Positions 1-9,450 of a stretch of 64,000 bases of DNA are shown here, piece after piece. The position numbers and the translations under genes were made by a program. This DNA comes from Alphaproteobacteria bacterium (GTDB taxonomy: Bacteria; Pseudomonadota; Alphaproteobacteria; Micropepsales; Micropepsaceae). The DNA lies in assembly GCA_028871795.1 (NCBI GenBank), contig JAGWMG010000001.1, forward strand, positions 278,786-342,785. Direction: 5' to 3'. The first letter of the stretch is position 1. Each line of letters starts with the position of its first letter. The notes under the pieces were generated by a model. The model was not told where the DNA came from. It ran no database searches and worked only from the letters and a program-made list of their open reading frames with translations.

Positions 1-2460
1 GCACTCCTCATTCGTGCCTTTTCCGTCTTTTCCCAGCTCGCCAACATCGCCGACGACCATCTCGTCCATATCCAGGCGGGGCCTGGTCCGTTGCAACAGT
101 TGGAATCGCATGCCCACGTCAACGCCCGGAGGGTGCGCGCCTATCTGTCGAACGCGCTGCTTTCGCCCGTCATCACCGCACATCCGACCGAGGTTCGCCG
201 CAAGAGCATCCTGGATCGCGAAACCGACATCGGTGCGCTTCTGATGTTGCGCGAGCGGGCGAACCCGCAGACTGGCGAGCTTCCCGAAATCGAGGCTCAG
301 CTCAAGCGCGAGGTCAAGATCTTGTGGCAAACGCGCATGCTGCGCCCGGTCCGAATCCACGTCACCGACGAGATCGAGAACGCCGTTTCCGTCTTCGCGC
401 GCACCTTCCTTTCCGAGCTGCCGACGGTCAAGCGCCGGCTGGTGCGTCTGTTCGGTTTCAACGGCGAGGTCCTGCCGTTTCTGAAACCGGGCTCGTGGGT
501 GGGTGGCGACCGCGACGGCAATCCCTACGTCTCCGCGCAGACGCTGGAATATGCCATCCGCCGCCAGTCGGAAACTGTCCTCGATTATTACCTCGAACAA
601 GTGAATTCGCTGGGCACCGAACTTTCGATTTGCGACGACTACGTGTCGACCAGCGCGGAATTGAAGGCGCTCGCCGCAAGCCCGGAACACACCTCCCTTC
701 AGCAGATGGACGAACCCTATCGACGCGCGCTCACCACCTGCTATGCGCGGCTGGCCGCCACGCGCAAGACGCTGATCGGCCGGGCGACCCAGCACCCGGC
801 GCGCTGGGAAGCCGAGCCCTATGCCGCCGCCGAGGCGTTCGCCGCCGACCTTGCAGTCATCGCGGATTCGCTGCGCGCGAACGGCGACGGCGACCTGGCC
901 GACGGACGGTTGATCGATCTGCACGAGGCGGTGGGCGCCTTCGGCTTTCACCTCGCGGTCATGGATCTGCGCCAGAATTCGGACGCTCACGAACGCGCAC
1001 TCGACGAGCTGTTCCGCGACGCCGGCGTCGTTGCGTCGTACTGCGGCCTCAAGGAACCAAAGCGCATTTCGCTGCTGCTCAAGGAATTGGCCACGCCGCG
1101 GCTGCTGCGCTCGCCTTATCGGCGCTATTCTGAGGAGACCCAGCGCGAGCTCGAAATCGCCGACAAGGCGCATTCCCTCAAGCGGCGCTTCGGGGACTGT
1201 TGCATTACGAACTACGTGATCTCGAAGACTCAAAGCGTCTCCGATCTGCTGGAAACCGCCTTGCTGATGAAAGAGGCGGGGCTTCTTGTGCCGGGCAAGA
1301 AACCCAGCGCTTCCCTGCGCATCGTTCCGCTGTTCGAAACCATCGACGATCTGTGCACCTGCGCCGAGGTGATGGGCGCTTATTTCGACCTGCCGGCGGT
1401 ACGCGCCATGCTTGATGCCCGGGGCGGCGTCCAGGAGGTGATGATCGGCTATTCCGACAGCAACAAGGACGGCGGCTATCTCACCTCCAATTGGGAAATC
1501 CGTTCCGCCATCGCACAGCTGACGGTGCTCGGCCGCGAGCGTGGGATCAAGATGCGCTTTTTCCACGGCCGCGGCGGCGCGGTGGGGCGCGGCGGCGGCT
1601 CGAGTTCCGATGCCATTCGCGCGCTTCCGGCGGACGCTTCGGCCATCGGCATCCGCATCACGGAGCAGGGCGAGGTCGTGGCCAGCAAATACGGCGATCC
1701 GGAAATCGGCCGTTCCAGCCTGGAAACCATCATCGTCGCGGCCTTGCTGTCCCAGCTCAACCACGAGAAGGACGCCGCCGACGGCGAAGCCGGCGAACAT
1801 CTGGCCCGGTTGAGCGCTTCCGCCTATCGCGCGTATCGCGGTCTCGTTTATGAGACCGAGGGTTTCGACCGCTATTTCCACGAGTCGACGCCGTTGCCGG
1901 AAATCTCGAATTTGAAGATCGGCAGCCGTCCGGCGTCGCGCAACAAGTCGGGGCGCATCGAGGACTTGCGCGCCATTCCATGGGTATTTTCCTGGTCGCA
2001 AGCGCGCGTCATGCTGCCGGGTTGGTTCGGCTTCGGTTCGGCCGTGCGCGAGGTGGGGACAACGCCTCTGCGTCCGCTCTGGCGGAGTTCTCCTTTTTTT
2101 CGCACCACGGTGTCTAATATGGAAATGGTTCTCGCAAAATCGAGTCTTTCCATCGCGCGGCGCTATTCCGAACTTGTCGAGAACAAGACGCTCGCGGAAA
2201 AGGTGTTTACACGCATCGAAAGCGAATGGCATGCCACTGTAGAGGCGGTTCTGGCGATCACGGGTCAATCGGCGCTGCTTGAACGCCACCCCAGGCTGAT
2301 GAACTCCATCCACCTCAGGCTTCCCTATATCGATGCGCTGAACCACTTGCAGGTCGATCTGCTTCGCCGCCGCCGGGCTGGAGACGACAGCGAGGAGACG
2401 CGCCGCGCCATTCACATGTCGATCAACGGCGTGTCCGCCGGCCTGCGCAACAGCGGTTAA
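1..2460 (+). CDS. ppc: Phosphoenolpyruvate carboxylase (5' end outside window)
   Basis: This enzyme carboxylates phosphoenolpyruvate with bicarbonate to oxaloacetate and replenishes the TCA cycle. Frame 1 is open from base 1, so the gene starts upstream of the window; the TTG at 91 in the ORF track is only an internal codon. Family motifs are clear: the TAHPTE histidine loop near the start, FLKPGSWVGGDRDGNP, YSDSNKDGG, the glycine loop FHGRGGAVGRGGG, and ITEQGEVVASKYG. The C-terminus NGVSAGLRNSG matches the conserved end of the family, where the last residues form the active site and aspartate site. About 819 codons are present, so only a short N-terminal part is missing. No neighbour suggests an operon; the next gene faces it. 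Confidence 0.97.
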   Translation, partial: ALLIRAFSVFSQLANIADDHLVHIQAGPGPLQQLESHAHVNARRVRAYLSNALLSPVITAHPTEVRRKSILDRETDIGALLMLRERANPQTGELPEIEAQLKREVKILWQTRMLRPVRIHVTDEIENAVSVFARTFLSELPTVKRRLVRLFGFNGEVLPFLKPGSWVGGDRDGNPYVSAQTLEYAIRRQSETVLDYYLEQVNSLGTELSICDDYVSTSAELKALAASPEHTSLQQMDEPYRRALTTCYARLAATRKTLIGRATQHPARWEAEPYAAAEAFAADLAVIADSLRANGDGDLADGRLIDLHEAVGAFGFHLAVMDLRQNSDAHERALDELFRDAGVVASYCGLKEPKRISLLLKELATPRLLRSPYRRYSEETQRELEIADKAHSLKRRFGDCCITNYVISKTQSVSDLLETALLMKEAGLLVPGKKPSASLRIVPLFETIDDLCTCAEVMGAYFDLPAVRAMLDARGGVQEVMIGYSDSNKDGGYLTSNWEIRSAIAQLTVLGRERGIKMRFFHGRGGAVGRGGGSSSDAIRALPADASAIGIRITEQGEVVASKYGDPEIGRSSLETIIVAALLSQLNHEKDAADGEAGEHLARLSASAYRAYRGLVYETEGFDRYFHESTPLPEISNLKIGSRPASRNKSGRIEDLRAIPWVFSWSQARVMLPGWFGFGSAVREVGTTPLRPLWRSSPFFRTTVSNMEMVLAKSSLSIARRYSELVENKTLAEKVFTRIESEWHATVEAVLAITGQSALLERHPRLMNSIHLRLPYIDALNHLQVDLLRRRRAGDDSEETRRAIHMSINGVSAGLRNSG

Positions 2461-2550
2461 GCGTCGTGCGCAACTTGCCGGCTGAAAATGCCTAGGGAAC
2501 TCTCCCCGCGCGAGGGGAAGGGCGCAACTCTTCCGGGAAGCAGTCGATTT

Positions 2551-2982
2551 TCAGCGCGCTGGTGCGTCCTCGACGTCGAACAAATGCGCCGTTTTTCCTT
2601 CGGCGAGTTGTTTGGCGAGGTTGAGTATGGCGCGCCTGTGCTTGGGGGATTGGATGGCCGCATAGGCCTCCAGCAGTTCCGCGGCGCCCGGTTCGTTCAA
2701 ACGGGCGACGTGGCGCGAGAAAGGCGAGGACGCCTTCGACTTGTCGAGATCACCCACGATGTCCATCACACCGCAGTGTAGCGCCTGGGCGATTTCGACG
2801 AGCCGCGAAAAGCTCACGCGGTTCGTTCCGTGCTCGTACTTCTGCACCTGCTGGAAGGTGATGCCGATCTGGCGGGCAAGCTGTTCTTGTGAAAGGCCAA
2901 GCTCCCGCCGCCGCAGCCGAATTCGAGAGCCCAGCGCGACGTCGAGTGGATGCGGAGAATTATCCTCCGTGAAAGCGCTCAT
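2551..2982 (-). CDS. XRE-family helix-turn-helix transcriptional regulator
   Basis: This is a small cytoplasmic DNA-binding protein (143 aa from the chosen start). Residues of about 15-70 form a Cro/CI-type HTH (RRRELGLSQEQLARQIGITF, then QKYEHGTNRVS). The tail after the HTH (FSRHVARLNEPGAAELLEAY...) resembles the short C-terminal helices of a regulator family common in alphaproteobacteria. The ORF track starts at 3003, but the ATG at 2982 has an AAAGGA ribosome site at good spacing, so I prefer it. Its target is unknown. It is convergent with ppc and divergent from the polysaccharide operon, so control of that operon is possible but unproven. Confidence 0.88.
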   Translation of the reverse strand: MSAFTEDNSPHPLDVALGSRIRLRRRELGLSQEQLARQIGITFQQVQKYEHGTNRVSFSRLVEIAQALHCGVMDIVGDLDKSKASSPFSRHVARLNEPGAAELLEAYAAIQSPKHRRAILNLAKQLAEGKTAHLFDVEDAPAR

Positions 2983-3400
2983 GCCTTGTCCTTTGTGTTT
3001 CATGAATCAGAGCATCCCCCGGCATTCTTGTCCATTGGCAATTGACCGCGAAACTCATCTACAAGTTGAAAGTCAATGCACGGACACGCGCCGTATTCCA
3101 GCTGCTTTCGTCAGCCTGGTTAATCGATGTTTGTCCTCGGCCGACTCGGCATTCCCCGAACGCCGTTCGTCAGTACACATTACACTGAAGGCACAGCGGC
3201 AACTGACCGGCGGTTAACGATGCCCTGTGCCGGGCTGGGACTCCGTCGCGCATCATCCGCTCTCGAACACGCGCGTACGGGCGTTTTGCTGTTGCGATCT
3301 GGCACGTTTCATTGCCGTTCGGCTGGCTTGTCTGATGCAGACCCGGTCTGGGAAGTCCTGCCCGAGACTGCGCGTGAGCATTCACCAAGATCTCCAAGAA
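2983..3400. other. Intergenic region upstream of the polysaccharide operon
   Basis: About 400 bp separate the divergent XRE gene and the sugar transferase. The ORFs listed here have no recognisable protein features and no good ribosome sites. The stretch probably holds the promoters of both genes, but I see no convincing -35/-10 pair. Confidence 0.5.
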
Positions 3401-4087
3401 ATGACGGCCGGCGAGCGGACAGTCCGACTCTTGCCGTCAGGACCGTGGACGTTCGGCAAGGCCCGTTTCGTTGCGGCAAACAGCAATGAAGGCTGGGCCC
3501 ATAAACCATCCAAGCGTCTGCTCGACCTCGCCATCGCCGTTCCCGCGGTCGTTTTCCTGGCGCCGCTATTGGCGGTTGTCGCTCTGCTGATTCGCTTGGA
3601 TACTCCCGGCCCGGTGCTCTTTCGCCAGAAGCGGCTGGGCTATTGCGGGCATCCGTTCAAAATCTTCAAGTTTCGCACGATGGTCGTCCAGGAAGACGGC
3701 GAGACCATCACACAAGCGCGGCCGGACGACAGGCGTACAACGCGGGTCGGACGCTGGCTCAGGGCCTTCAGCGTGGACGAGTTGCCGCAGCTCATCAATG
3801 TCGTGATCGGGGACATGTCACTCGTAGGCCCGCGCCCGCATGCCACGGCACACGATCTGTTTTATGCGCGCCTGATTCCCGGTTACCAGCTTCGCCAGGA
3901 GATCAAACCGGGTATGACCGGTTGGGCGCAGATCCATGGCCTGCGCGGGGCCACGCCGACGGTCGACCTCATGGCGCGCCGCGTCGACTTCGACGTCTGG
4001 TACGCAAACCACGCCAGCCTCCGCCTCGACGCGCAAATCCTCCTACGCACGCCGTTGGAGGTTCTTCGCCGCAGGAACGCCTGCTGA
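3401..4087 (+). CDS. Undecaprenyl-phosphate sugar-1-phosphate transferase (ExoY/PssY-like)
   Basis: This is the initiating enzyme of exopolysaccharide repeat-unit synthesis: it moves a sugar-1-phosphate from a nucleotide sugar to undecaprenyl phosphate at the inner membrane. The 228-aa protein is the single-hairpin form of the family: KRLLDLAIAVPAVVFLAPLL membrane segment (about 35-60), then GPVLFRQKRLG, FKIFKFRTM, SVDELPQLINVVIGDMSLVGPRP and KPGMTGWAQ. The DE of VDELPQ is part of the catalytic site known in the family. The ORF track extends to 3227, but the extra residues have no family features; ATG 3401 gives the normal length. It overlaps the next gene (TGATG), marking the start of an operon. 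Sugar specificity cannot be read from sequence. Confidence 0.93.
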   Translation: MTAGERTVRLLPSGPWTFGKARFVAANSNEGWAHKPSKRLLDLAIAVPAVVFLAPLLAVVALLIRLDTPGPVLFRQKRLGYCGHPFKIFKFRTMVVQEDGETITQARPDDRRTTRVGRWLRAFSVDELPQLINVVIGDMSLVGPRPHATAHDLFYARLIPGYQLRQEIKPGMTGWAQIHGLRGATPTVDLMARRVDFDVWYANHASLRLDAQILLRTPLEVLRRRNAC

Positions 4088-4920
4088 TGCCTGCGCAAGC
4101 ACACACGATAAGTTTCGCGCCGGCGATCGAGCGCCGCTCCGGACCGCGTCTCTATGATCGCGTCGTAGTCGGCGGCCTGCGCACGGCTTGCGTGTCGCGC
4201 CGTCAGCTGGGCACGTTGATGGTCGGCGATTGTCTGGCCGCGCGCAACGGAAGACGGGCGCCAAAGCTGGTCTTCGCGTCGAACGGCCACAGTGTCGCGC
4301 TGGCGGCGCTGGATTCCGGTTTCCGCCGTCAGCTGGACCAGGCCGACCTGATCCATGCGGACGGAGCGCCCATTGTCTTCGCCTCCAGACTGCTGACCAG
4401 GACACCGGTGCCCGAGCGCAGCGCGACGACGGATTTCATTTTCGACGCCGCCGGCGTAGCCGGACAACATGCGTTGAAATTCTTTCTCCTCGGTTCGACC
4501 GAGGAGGTGAATGCGCGCTGTGCCGAGAACCTGCGCAAGTCCCACCCGCGCGTCGAGATCGCCGGCCGGCGAAACGGTTATTTCTCCGCTGACGAGGAAG
4601 GGCGCATCTGCGAGGAGGTCAATCGTTCGGGCGCTGACATTCTCTGGGTCGGACTGGGAGTCCCGCTGGAATACGAATTTTGCCTCCGCAACAAGAGCAG
4701 GCTCAAGGTCGGCTGGATCGTGACCTGCGGCGGTTGTTTCAATTTTGCGGCCGGCGATTACGTTCGTGCACCGCGATGGATGCAGAAGATAGGGCTCGAA
4801 TGGCTGCATCGGCTGTGGTGCGATCCCAAACGGCTGTTGTGGCGCTACTTGGTGACGAATCCCGTCGCCGTGGCGATGCTGCTGCTGAATACCACCAGCG
4901 CCAGACCTGCGTGGAGGTAG
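4087..4920 (+). CDS. WecG/TagA/CpsF-family glycosyltransferase
   Basis: This is a 277-aa GT26-type transferase that probably adds the second sugar (often ManNAc/ManNAcA type) to the lipid-linked primer made by the preceding enzyme. Family features are the N-terminal KLVFASNGHSVALA followed by LIHADGAPIVFASRLL, the central FFLLGSTEEV, and ADILWVGLGVPLEYEF with the C-terminal CGGCFNFAAGDYVRAPRWMQKIGLEWLHRL. The start ATG overlaps the upstream stop, giving translational coupling. The exact sugar is not predictable. The very long antisense and upstream ORFs over this gene are shadows. Confidence 0.92.
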   Translation: MPAQAHTISFAPAIERRSGPRLYDRVVVGGLRTACVSRRQLGTLMVGDCLAARNGRRAPKLVFASNGHSVALAALDSGFRRQLDQADLIHADGAPIVFASRLLTRTPVPERSATTDFIFDAAGVAGQHALKFFLLGSTEEVNARCAENLRKSHPRVEIAGRRNGYFSADEEGRICEEVNRSGADILWVGLGVPLEYEFCLRNKSRLKVGWIVTCGGCFNFAAGDYVRAPRWMQKIGLEWLHRLWCDPKRLLWRYLVTNPVAVAMLLLNTTSARPAWR

Positions 4921-4922
4921 CC

Positions 4923-6227
4923 ATGCTCGTCGGCGGGCAGCGCGTACTGCCTTCTTTCTTCCGGGGCGGCGATTGGATTCGCACACTGGCGCTGCCCTCC
5001 GCTGTCACCCGGTATGGCTTGTCGGTCACGGGGCCGGTGGCTGTCTCCGCCGCGCATTTCATCGCGTCGCTGATCTTCCTGCGGCTGCTGCAGCCCTACG
5101 AGTTCGGGCAATTTTCGTTCCTGTTGATCGTCGTGCCCTTTTGCCTGGGTGCGGCGGGCGCCCTGCTGGGCGCGCCCGCTGCGTTGACCCGCGGCAAGGA
5201 TGAGGTCACGGCGCGCGCGGAGATTTCCACTTTGCAGAAATCGAGTCTGGCGGTTGCGGGCGCTGCCGGAATCGTCGTGACCGCGCTGATGTATTCCACC
5301 CACGCCGACACGGCGGAAGCGCTGCTGTTCGGCCTTTACGGTGTGGGCGCGACCCTGCGCGCCTTTGCCCGCAGCCTTTCCAATGTCCACGCGCGCCTCT
5401 TGCGGGTTGCGGGTTCGGACCTTGTTTATGCGGTGCTGGTGGTCGCGAGCCTGTCGGGTCTCGTCGCCTTTGGCCGCTTGACCATGTTGAATGCCGCCGT
5501 CGTCCTCGTCGTCGCGACGGCGGCGGGCTGTCTGCCGTTCGGGTGGCGGCATTGGCGCGACCTGATCCGTTCCACGGGAATGCAGCCGTTCGGCCGTTAT
5601 CTGCCGATGTGGCGGGATGTGACGCGCTGGTCGCTGCTGGGCGTCGTCCTGACCGAGTTGACGGCGAACGCCCACGCCTATTTCGTCACGTTCATTTCCG
5701 GTCCCAAGGCATTCGGGTTGCTGGCGCTTGGCGCTCTCTTCATGCGGCCCGCCTCGCTTGTGCTGTCGGCGCTGCCGGACATCGACCAGCCGCTGATCAC
5801 GCGCCGTATCGCGCAGGGCGATCTGGGCGGCGCATTGCGGGTGGTTAAGGAATTCAGAACGGCAGGAGGCGCAGTCTTGGCCGTCACCATCCTGCTGTCG
5901 GCCGCTCTCGTGACCTGGTATCCGCATCTCTTCCTGAGCAAGGGTTATGGCGAGACCGATGTCCTAATCGTGCTCGCCTTGTGGATCGCCATCACGGCGG
6001 TCAGGGTTGTGCGCACGCCGGAAGCGGTGTTCCTGCAGGCGGTCGGCGACTATTCGGCATTGGCGCGCGTCGCTGCGTGGTCCAGCGCGACGTCGCTTGT
6101 CGTGACCTTTGGATTGTTGTGCATGGCGGGTCCGGTGGCGTCCCTCGGAGGCGTGCTGGCGGGCGAGATCGCGATCGTACTGGCGCTGTTCCCGCTGACA
6201 CGCGCTTGGAGGCGTCGCCATGCTTGA
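4923..6227 (+). CDS. Polysaccharide flippase (Wzx/PST family)
   Basis: This is a 434-aa integral membrane protein with about twelve hydrophobic segments and short loops, as in O-antigen and exopolysaccharide flippases that move undecaprenyl-linked repeat units across the inner membrane. Recognisable stretches include the N-terminal TGPVAVSAAHFIASLIFLRLLQPYEFGQF, typical of the family, and the central amphipathic region ending PLITRRIAQGDLGGALR. The ATG two bases after the upstream stop is chosen; the longer ORF in the track reads through the WecG-like gene in another frame. The gene overlaps the following glycosyltransferase by 8 bp. Substrate specificity cannot be inferred. Confidence 0.87.
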   Translation: MLVGGQRVLPSFFRGGDWIRTLALPSAVTRYGLSVTGPVAVSAAHFIASLIFLRLLQPYEFGQFSFLLIVVPFCLGAAGALLGAPAALTRGKDEVTARAEISTLQKSSLAVAGAAGIVVTALMYSTHADTAEALLFGLYGVGATLRAFARSLSNVHARLLRVAGSDLVYAVLVVASLSGLVAFGRLTMLNAAVVLVVATAAGCLPFGWRHWRDLIRSTGMQPFGRYLPMWRDVTRWSLLGVVLTELTANAHAYFVTFISGPKAFGLLALGALFMRPASLVLSALPDIDQPLITRRIAQGDLGGALRVVKEFRTAGGAVLAVTILLSAALVTWYPHLFLSKGYGETDVLIVLALWIAITAVRVVRTPEAVFLQAVGDYSALARVAAWSSATSLVVTFGLLCMAGPVASLGGVLAGEIAIVLALFPLTRAWRRRHA

Positions 6228-7149
6228 GGTCGTCGTCGCCATTCCGACGTTTCGCCGTCCGCGCAGCTTGGCGCGCCTCCTTGAGGCGATCGAGCGGATC
6301 GAGACGGAGGCGCATATCGTCGTGGTGGTCGCCGACAACGACGCCGAGTGCCACGAAGGCCATGATCTTTGTCTGGAACGGCGCACACAAGGTTATCGCT
6401 GGCCGCTCGATCCTGTGATCGCGCCCGAACGCGGCATCGCACAAGCGCGCAACGTGCTGGTCGCGCGCGCCCTGTCCCATCGTAACGCGGACTTCGTGGC
6501 GATGCTCGACGACGACGAATGGCCTTCGCCGCAGTGGCTCGACGAATTTCTGCGCGTACAGCGCCAAACGGGTGGCGATGCGCTGCAGGGCTCCATCCTG
6601 TTCGACGTCGCGTCGGGCGCCCGGTCGTGGGCTGCCGGCTTTGATGGCGTGAGTTCGATCCGCCGGCCCACCGCGCCGGTGGCCATGCTTGAGGGCGCGG
6701 GCAATCTGCTTTTGACGCGCGCCTGCCTGGAGAGCCTGGAGGCGCCCTGGTTCGATCCGGCATTCGGGCTGACGGGCGGCGAGGATCGCGATTTCTTCGA
6801 ACGGCTGGCCAAGGCGGGAAAGCGCTTCGCCTGGGCCGACGAGGCGACCGCCTACACGGTGGTGCCGGCCGCGCGAACCAGCCTCAAATGGACGCTGGCG
6901 CGCGCCTATCGGATCGGCAATTGCGACATGCGCATTTTTCTCAAGCACCGTCCGGGACGCTTCGCCCGCGCAAAGGAATACGCAAAGATCGTCCTGGCGC
7001 TCTTGTTGTCGCCGGTCTTGTTGGTCATCCTTGCGGCGGTTCCGAATCGTGCCGCCGATGCGCTGCGCCGGTTTTCCCGGAACCTGGGAAAGGTCGCGGC
7101 GCTGCTGGGCCGGCATTATAACGAGTATGCCGTAACGCATGGCGAATGA
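6220..7149 (+). CDS. Family 2 glycosyltransferase (ExoM-like)
   Basis: This is a 309-aa cytoplasmic, membrane-associated GT-A glycosyltransferase. The N-terminus EVVVAIPTFRRPRSLARLLEAI, the PERGIAQARNVLVARA stretch and the metal-binding aspartates in FVAMLDDDEWP are typical of ExoM-like enzymes that extend lipid-linked repeat units. GGEDRDFFERLAKAG is the conserved acceptor-side ED motif. A hydrophobic segment (IVLALLLSPVLLVILAAVP) lies near the C-terminus. ATG 6220 has a GGAGGCG ribosome site inside the end of the flippase gene. It overlaps the polymerase gene by 11 bp. Confidence 0.9.
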   Translation: MLEVVVAIPTFRRPRSLARLLEAIERIETEAHIVVVVADNDAECHEGHDLCLERRTQGYRWPLDPVIAPERGIAQARNVLVARALSHRNADFVAMLDDDEWPSPQWLDEFLRVQRQTGGDALQGSILFDVASGARSWAAGFDGVSSIRRPTAPVAMLEGAGNLLLTRACLESLEAPWFDPAFGLTGGEDRDFFERLAKAGKRFAWADEATAYTVVPAARTSLKWTLARAYRIGNCDMRIFLKHRPGRFARAKEYAKIVLALLLSPVLLVILAAVPNRAADALRRFSRNLGKVAALLGRHYNEYAVTHGE

Positions 7150-8437
7150 AGGTCTGGCCGTTGATGTGAACCGCGTGCAGCAGGCGTCGTGGATCGACGA
7201 AGCTGTCCTCTTGGCCTTCCTGCTTCTGGCGTTCGTTGGTCTCTCGCCCTTCGCCGTTCACGCGCCGGCGGTCACCGCGTTCGGAGAGGTCGGCACCACC
7301 GGAGCGGGGGATATGGCACGGCAATTGTGCTACCTCGCCGTATTTGTCGCCATTGTCATCGGCGCGCTCAGAACTCTCAGGATGGAGGCGCTTTCGCTGG
7401 TGCCGCTTCTGCTGGCGCTGCTGCTGACTTGGTGTTTGTTGAGCGCGGCATGGTCCGGCGAACCGGGCGTGACGCTGCGCCGCGCGGGACTTGCGGTCGT
7501 CCTGGTGATCTCCGCGATGCTGAGCGTGGAAACCGTGGGCGCCGGGCGCGCGCTCGTCTTGTGGCGCTGGGTTCTCGCGGGCGTCCTGATCGTAAATATC
7601 GCCTCCATACATTTCATTCCTCAGGCCGTGCACCTTCCGGGCGACGCCGACCCGAACCTGCTGGGCGATTGGCGGGGGCTTTACGGCCACAAGAATATCG
7701 CTGGCTCCGTTGGCGCGATGACGGCCATCGTGTTCCTGTTCTCGCCGCGCCCTTCTCCCGGCGTGTTTCGCACCTTGCTGGACGCGGCGATCACCGCCGC
7801 GGCGGTCGGCTTCACGGTGATGACTCGTTCGAAGTCCTCGCTTGGTCTGTTGGCGGTCGCGCTTCTTGCCGGCGCCGTCTATCGCATCGCCTGGAAAAGG
7901 AACTTGGACCGCACGATCGTCGTCGTGGGCGGCGCTCTGCTGGCGACCATCGTCTTGGTCTTCGTGCTTGCCGATCAATCGATAATCGCGCGTTTTTTCG
8001 AGGATCCGCAGGAGTTCACGGGTCGCACCGAGATATGGGCCGCCGAGATCGCCTACATCCGCGATCACGCCCTGCTGGGCGCCGGCTTCGGCACCTTCTC
8101 CGACACCGGCGGCTTGTCGCCGCTGCACAATTACGTCGGCAGCTCGTGGGTCGGCGAGGCGAGCCACGGTCACAACGGGTATCTTCAACTGCTCGTGACC
8201 ATCGGCGCGATAGGATTTCTTCTTGCTCTTGCCGGGCTCGTCGCGGCGCCTGCACTGGCGTTGTGGAGGCGCGGCGGCGACATCGAGATGAAGTCGCTGC
8301 TGGTCGCCTTGTTTGCATTTCTGCTGTTGCACAATCTCATGGAAACCGACTTTCTCGAGGGCGACGGCGTGACCTGGGTCGGCTATCTGCTGATGCTCGC
8401 CATGCTCGGCAATCTCGGTCGCCGCGGACTTGCCTGA
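7139..8437 (+). CDS. O-antigen ligase/polymerase-like membrane protein (ExoQ/Wzy type)
   Basis: This 432-aa protein has about eleven hydrophobic segments and one large periplasmic loop. The loop carries WRGLYGHKNIAGSVGA and later GAGFGTFSDTGG ... EASHGHNGYLQLLVTIG, a pattern typical of ExoQ-like polymerases and the O-antigen ligase superfamily (Wzy_C). It most likely polymerises the repeat units once they have been flipped to the periplasm. It overlaps both neighbours (11 bp upstream; TGATG downstream), so it is within the operon. Ligase activity is the alternative, but an exopolysaccharide polymerase fits the Wzx/Wzc context better. Confidence 0.88.
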   Translation: MANEGLAVDVNRVQQASWIDEAVLLAFLLLAFVGLSPFAVHAPAVTAFGEVGTTGAGDMARQLCYLAVFVAIVIGALRTLRMEALSLVPLLLALLLTWCLLSAAWSGEPGVTLRRAGLAVVLVISAMLSVETVGAGRALVLWRWVLAGVLIVNIASIHFIPQAVHLPGDADPNLLGDWRGLYGHKNIAGSVGAMTAIVFLFSPRPSPGVFRTLLDAAITAAAVGFTVMTRSKSSLGLLAVALLAGAVYRIAWKRNLDRTIVVVGGALLATIVLVFVLADQSIIARFFEDPQEFTGRTEIWAAEIAYIRDHALLGAGFGTFSDTGGLSPLHNYVGSSWVGEASHGHNGYLQLLVTIGAIGFLLALAGLVAAPALALWRRGGDIEMKSLLVALFAFLLLHNLMETDFLEGDGVTWVGYLLMLAMLGNLGRRGLA

Positions 8438-9363
8438 TGACGCCGTTCTTTTCGGTGGTGATCCCCGTTTACAACCGCACGGTGCCGCTGCGCCAGGCCC
8501 TGCGGTCGGTCTTGGCGCAGACGGAGCAGGACTTCGAGATCGTTGTCGTCGACGACGGTTCCAACGACGATCCACGGCGCGTGGTCGAAGAGGTTTCCGA
8601 TCCGCGCATCGTTTTCATCCGCCAGGAAAATCGCGGCGGCGGTGCGGCGCGCAACACCGGCATCGGCAAGGCGCGCGGACGTTATATCGCGTTCCTGGAC
8701 TCCGACGACCGTTTTTTGCCCTACCATCTCGTAACCATGCGCAGGCTCTTGGAACACACCACCCGGACGGCAGGCTATGCGCGGATCGTCGTCGACCGCG
8801 GCGAGGGCCGCCTGTTCCTCAAGCCGCCGCGCGCGATCGGCGAGGGCGAGGACATGGCGACATATCTTCTGTGCGACCGCGGATTCATCCCCACCAGCAC
8901 CGTCGTGGTGGAACGGAACGCAGCCGAGGCGATCCGTTATCACGAGAATCTGCCCGCCGCCGAGGATACGGATTTTGCCATTCGCCTGGCGCTTGCCGGC
9001 ATCCGTTTCGTGATGGCCGAGGAGCCCGGCGCGCATTGTAACGACGTCAGCGACCCCAGCCGCTTATCGGCGGGCCGCAAGGGCGCGACGATGCGCCAAT
9101 GGATCGAGGAACTTCGGCCGCGCATTCCGCAGAAAGCCTATTACGGTTGCCTCGGCTGGGCCTACGCGAAACATGTGGCGACGAGCGACCGCTTCGCCGC
9201 GCTGAAGCTCTTCATGGCGGCGCTGATACGCGGCTGCTATCGCCCGCCGCTGGCCGGGATCGTCTTCCTGCAGATTTTTCTTTCCGATCGGATGTATCGG
9301 AAAATGGCCGATGCCGCGATTGCGCGTCTGGGCGCGGGCTTGCGACGAGGACCGGGTTCTTAG
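8437..9363 (+). CDS. Family 2 glycosyltransferase
   Basis: This 308-aa GT-A enzyme begins directly with the family signature FFSVVIPVYNRTVPLRQALRSVLAQT, followed by EIVVVDDGSNDD, GGGAARNTGIGKARGRYIAFLDSDD (DxD-type metal site) and the AAEDTDFAIRLALAG ED motif. It probably transfers one sugar of the exopolysaccharide repeat unit. ATG 8437 overlaps the polymerase stop. The 724-aa ORF in the track is an artefact that reads through the polymerase gene in another frame. Confidence 0.91.
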   Translation: MTPFFSVVIPVYNRTVPLRQALRSVLAQTEQDFEIVVVDDGSNDDPRRVVEEVSDPRIVFIRQENRGGGAARNTGIGKARGRYIAFLDSDDRFLPYHLVTMRRLLEHTTRTAGYARIVVDRGEGRLFLKPPRAIGEGEDMATYLLCDRGFIPTSTVVVERNAAEAIRYHENLPAAEDTDFAIRLALAGIRFVMAEEPGAHCNDVSDPSRLSAGRKGATMRQWIEELRPRIPQKAYYGCLGWAYAKHVATSDRFAALKLFMAALIRGCYRPPLAGIVFLQIFLSDRMYRKMADAAIARLGAGLRRGPGS

Positions 9364-9450
9364 CGTTCCGTTTTGAAACAAGTCCCGGCGCCGACGGGAC
9401 GACCGGCGCATTTATGGAAGGTTGACCCTCGTCCCTTATGCTGCCGCAAC

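Noticed and set aside
3300-3316. TGGCAC...TTGC resembling a sigma-54 promoter before the polysaccharide operon
   Set aside because: The GG and GC elements are 11 rather than 10 bp apart, and no activator gene or upstream activator site is visible.
4680-4922. N-terminal 81 residues of the 515-aa flippase ORF in the track
   Set aside because: They overlap the WecG-like gene in another frame and lack hydrophobic segments; the ATG at 4923 fits the family.
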